Below, in pieces: positions 63,109 to 64,000 of a stretch of DNA of 64,000 nucleotides. Each line of letters begins with the position of its first letter. Position 1 is the first letter of the stretch. Under the pieces are notes generated by a model, which did no database searches, was not told where the DNA came from, and was given only the letters and a program-made list of their open reading frames with translations. Origin of the DNA: DAIDJD01 sp035485275 (GTDB lineage: Bacteria; Oederibacteriota; JAJYGY01; DAIDJD01); assembly GCA_035485275.1 (NCBI GenBank), contig DATHOE010000042.1:1-64000 (forward strand), given 5' to 3'. The position numbers and the translations under genes were made by a program.

Positions 63109-64000
63109 TTGAAGCGACGCGCGTTCACGACGGTGGTGGGCCTGGCCCTTCTGATCGCCCTGGCCCCGGGCGGCTTGCGGGCGGACGACAGCCTGGGTCC
63201 CTTTGAGCGGGCCGCGGAGCTCTCGCCCCAGGACCCCGGCGCCCAGTTCAACCTCGGGGTCATGTGCCTGAAGGCCGGGGACTATGCCCAGGCCGCCCAG
63301 GCCCTGCAGAAGGCCACCAGCCTGGCCCCCCGCGACGCGGAGAGCTGGGAGGCCTACGGAACGGCGCTGCTGCAATTGCGGCGCGCCTCCGACGCGGTCC
63401 AGGCCCTCAAGCAGGCCACCGCCCTGGACGCCGGCCGGGCCGGCGCCTGGCAGGATCTCGGCCAGGCCCTGGTCATGGACGGGTCCGGCGAGGACCTCGC
63501 CGCCGCCGCGGACGCATACGGCCACGCGGCCCATCTGAAGCCGGAAGACGCCCTGCCCCTGCTGAACCAGGGCCTGGTGCTGGCCAGGCTGGGACGCGAC
63601 GCCGAAGCCCTGGCGGCCTTGAGCAAGGCCGCGGGCATGGACGGCGGCCAGGGGGCCTTCAAGCCCCTGTGCATGCTCTACAACAAGGCCGGCAACTACG
63701 CCAAGGCCGAGGACGCCTGCCGCCGGGCCCTCCAGGGCGACGGCGGCGCGGAGTCCTGGTACAACCTCGGCTTCGCGCTGCAGGGCGACTCCAAGAACGC
63801 CGACGCCCGGGTGGCCTACAGGAACGCCCTGAGGGCCGACCCCGGGCACGCCGGCGCGCTCTACGCCGTGGCCTACCTCGACTTCCAGGCCGGCGACGCC
63901 GCGGCCGCGCTGCAGGGCTTCCAGGCCGCGATCAAGGCGAAGAACGGGGACTACCCCGAGGCCGAATACAACGCCGCGGTCCTGCTGGGCGACCAGGGCA
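63109..64000 (+). CDS. Exported TPR protein, cut by window edge
   Basis: The frame opens with TTG 63109, one base after the previous stop and with GGAGG just upstream. It encodes 297 residues before the window ends. A signal peptide (about 1-25, LRA-DD) is followed by about seven TPR units (PGAQFNLGVMCLKAGDYAQA, YGTALLQLRRASDAVQALKQ, YNKAGNYAKAEDACRRAL and others). The stop is outside. It likely acts with the upstream PorV/OmpA-type protein in the periplasm. Confidence 0.8.
   Translation, partial: MKRRAFTTVVGLALLIALAPGGLRADDSLGPFERAAELSPQDPGAQFNLGVMCLKAGDYAQAAQALQKATSLAPRDAESWEAYGTALLQLRRASDAVQALKQATALDAGRAGAWQDLGQALVMDGSGEDLAAAADAYGHAAHLKPEDALPLLNQGLVLARLGRDAEALAALSKAAGMDGGQGAFKPLCMLYNKAGNYAKAEDACRRALQGDGGAESWYNLGFALQGDSKNADARVAYRNALRADPGHAGALYAVAYLDFQAGDAAAALQGFQAAIKAKNGDYPEAEYNAAVLLGDQG

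Overview
The window is high-GC chromosomal DNA from a Gram-negative bacterium. Envelope genes support this: a TolC-family channel with a MacA/MacB-like exporter, two beta-barrel-type proteins and an OmpA-like domain. So do a complete Bat/MoxR aerotolerance-type operon and a YggT/Der/PlsY/GpsA housekeeping block. The phylum cannot be fixed from the sequence. The mix of a PorV-like barrel, Bat genes and many TPR and class III cyclase-type proteins fits a poorly sampled lineage better than a standard model phylum, but this is inference.

Bases 1-6491 are an accessory segment, visibly poorer in G+C between genes. It starts beside the 5' part of a minus-strand tRNA-Met(CAT). It holds a HipB/HipA-like pair, an MNT nucleotidyltransferase with a shortened HEPN partner, an AAA/DUF4143 ATPase behind a promoter-operator palindrome, a 12-bp tandem repeat, a divergent peroxiredoxin/DoxX pair around a palindrome, and an XRE regulator with a nucleotidyltransferase.

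Bases 6570-12153 carry a DUF3095 cyclase-like protein, secreted proteins, a stand-alone cyclic-nucleotide-binding protein and a dehydratase/epimerase. An ArsR/SRPBCC pair under a 28-bp operator, a DEAD-box helicase and an ABC-F ATPase follow. TolC-, MacA- and MacB-like genes form one export operon (16852-21284). A LacI-type regulator and a second stand-alone cNMP-binding protein come next. After a gap with a probable minus-strand small RNA lies a 1074-residue protein combining a class III cyclase, an NTPase and TPRs. Two cyclase-like proteins and two cNMP-binding proteins suggest a local cyclic-nucleotide signalling theme.

Bases 27319-33795 hold two TPM-domain proteins with LemA, acetyl-CoA synthetase, an orphan Phd/YefM antitoxin, an epimerase, a DUF423 protein and a NifU-like protein lacking its third cysteine. 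Bases 33853-39962 are the Bat operon (BatD, MoxR, DUF58, BatA, fused BatB-BatC). YciH, TrmJ-like, a barrel protein, spermidine synthase and a Gln-rich secreted protein follow; the last has a leader that can fold over its own ribosome binding site.

LeuC and LeuD diverge from a LysR gene with a clear LysR box between them. Then come a PfkB sugar kinase, a helical-repeat protein, a chemoreceptor, a TPR protein, HU, a DinG-like helicase, YggT, a FabD-like protein without its catalytic serine, Der, PlsY, GpsA, a MerR regulator, two tRNA-Pro genes, Apt, a PorV/OmpA-type fusion and a TPR protein cut by the right edge. Several transcription units have a -10-like hexamer about six bases before the start codon, suggesting frequent leaderless mRNAs.
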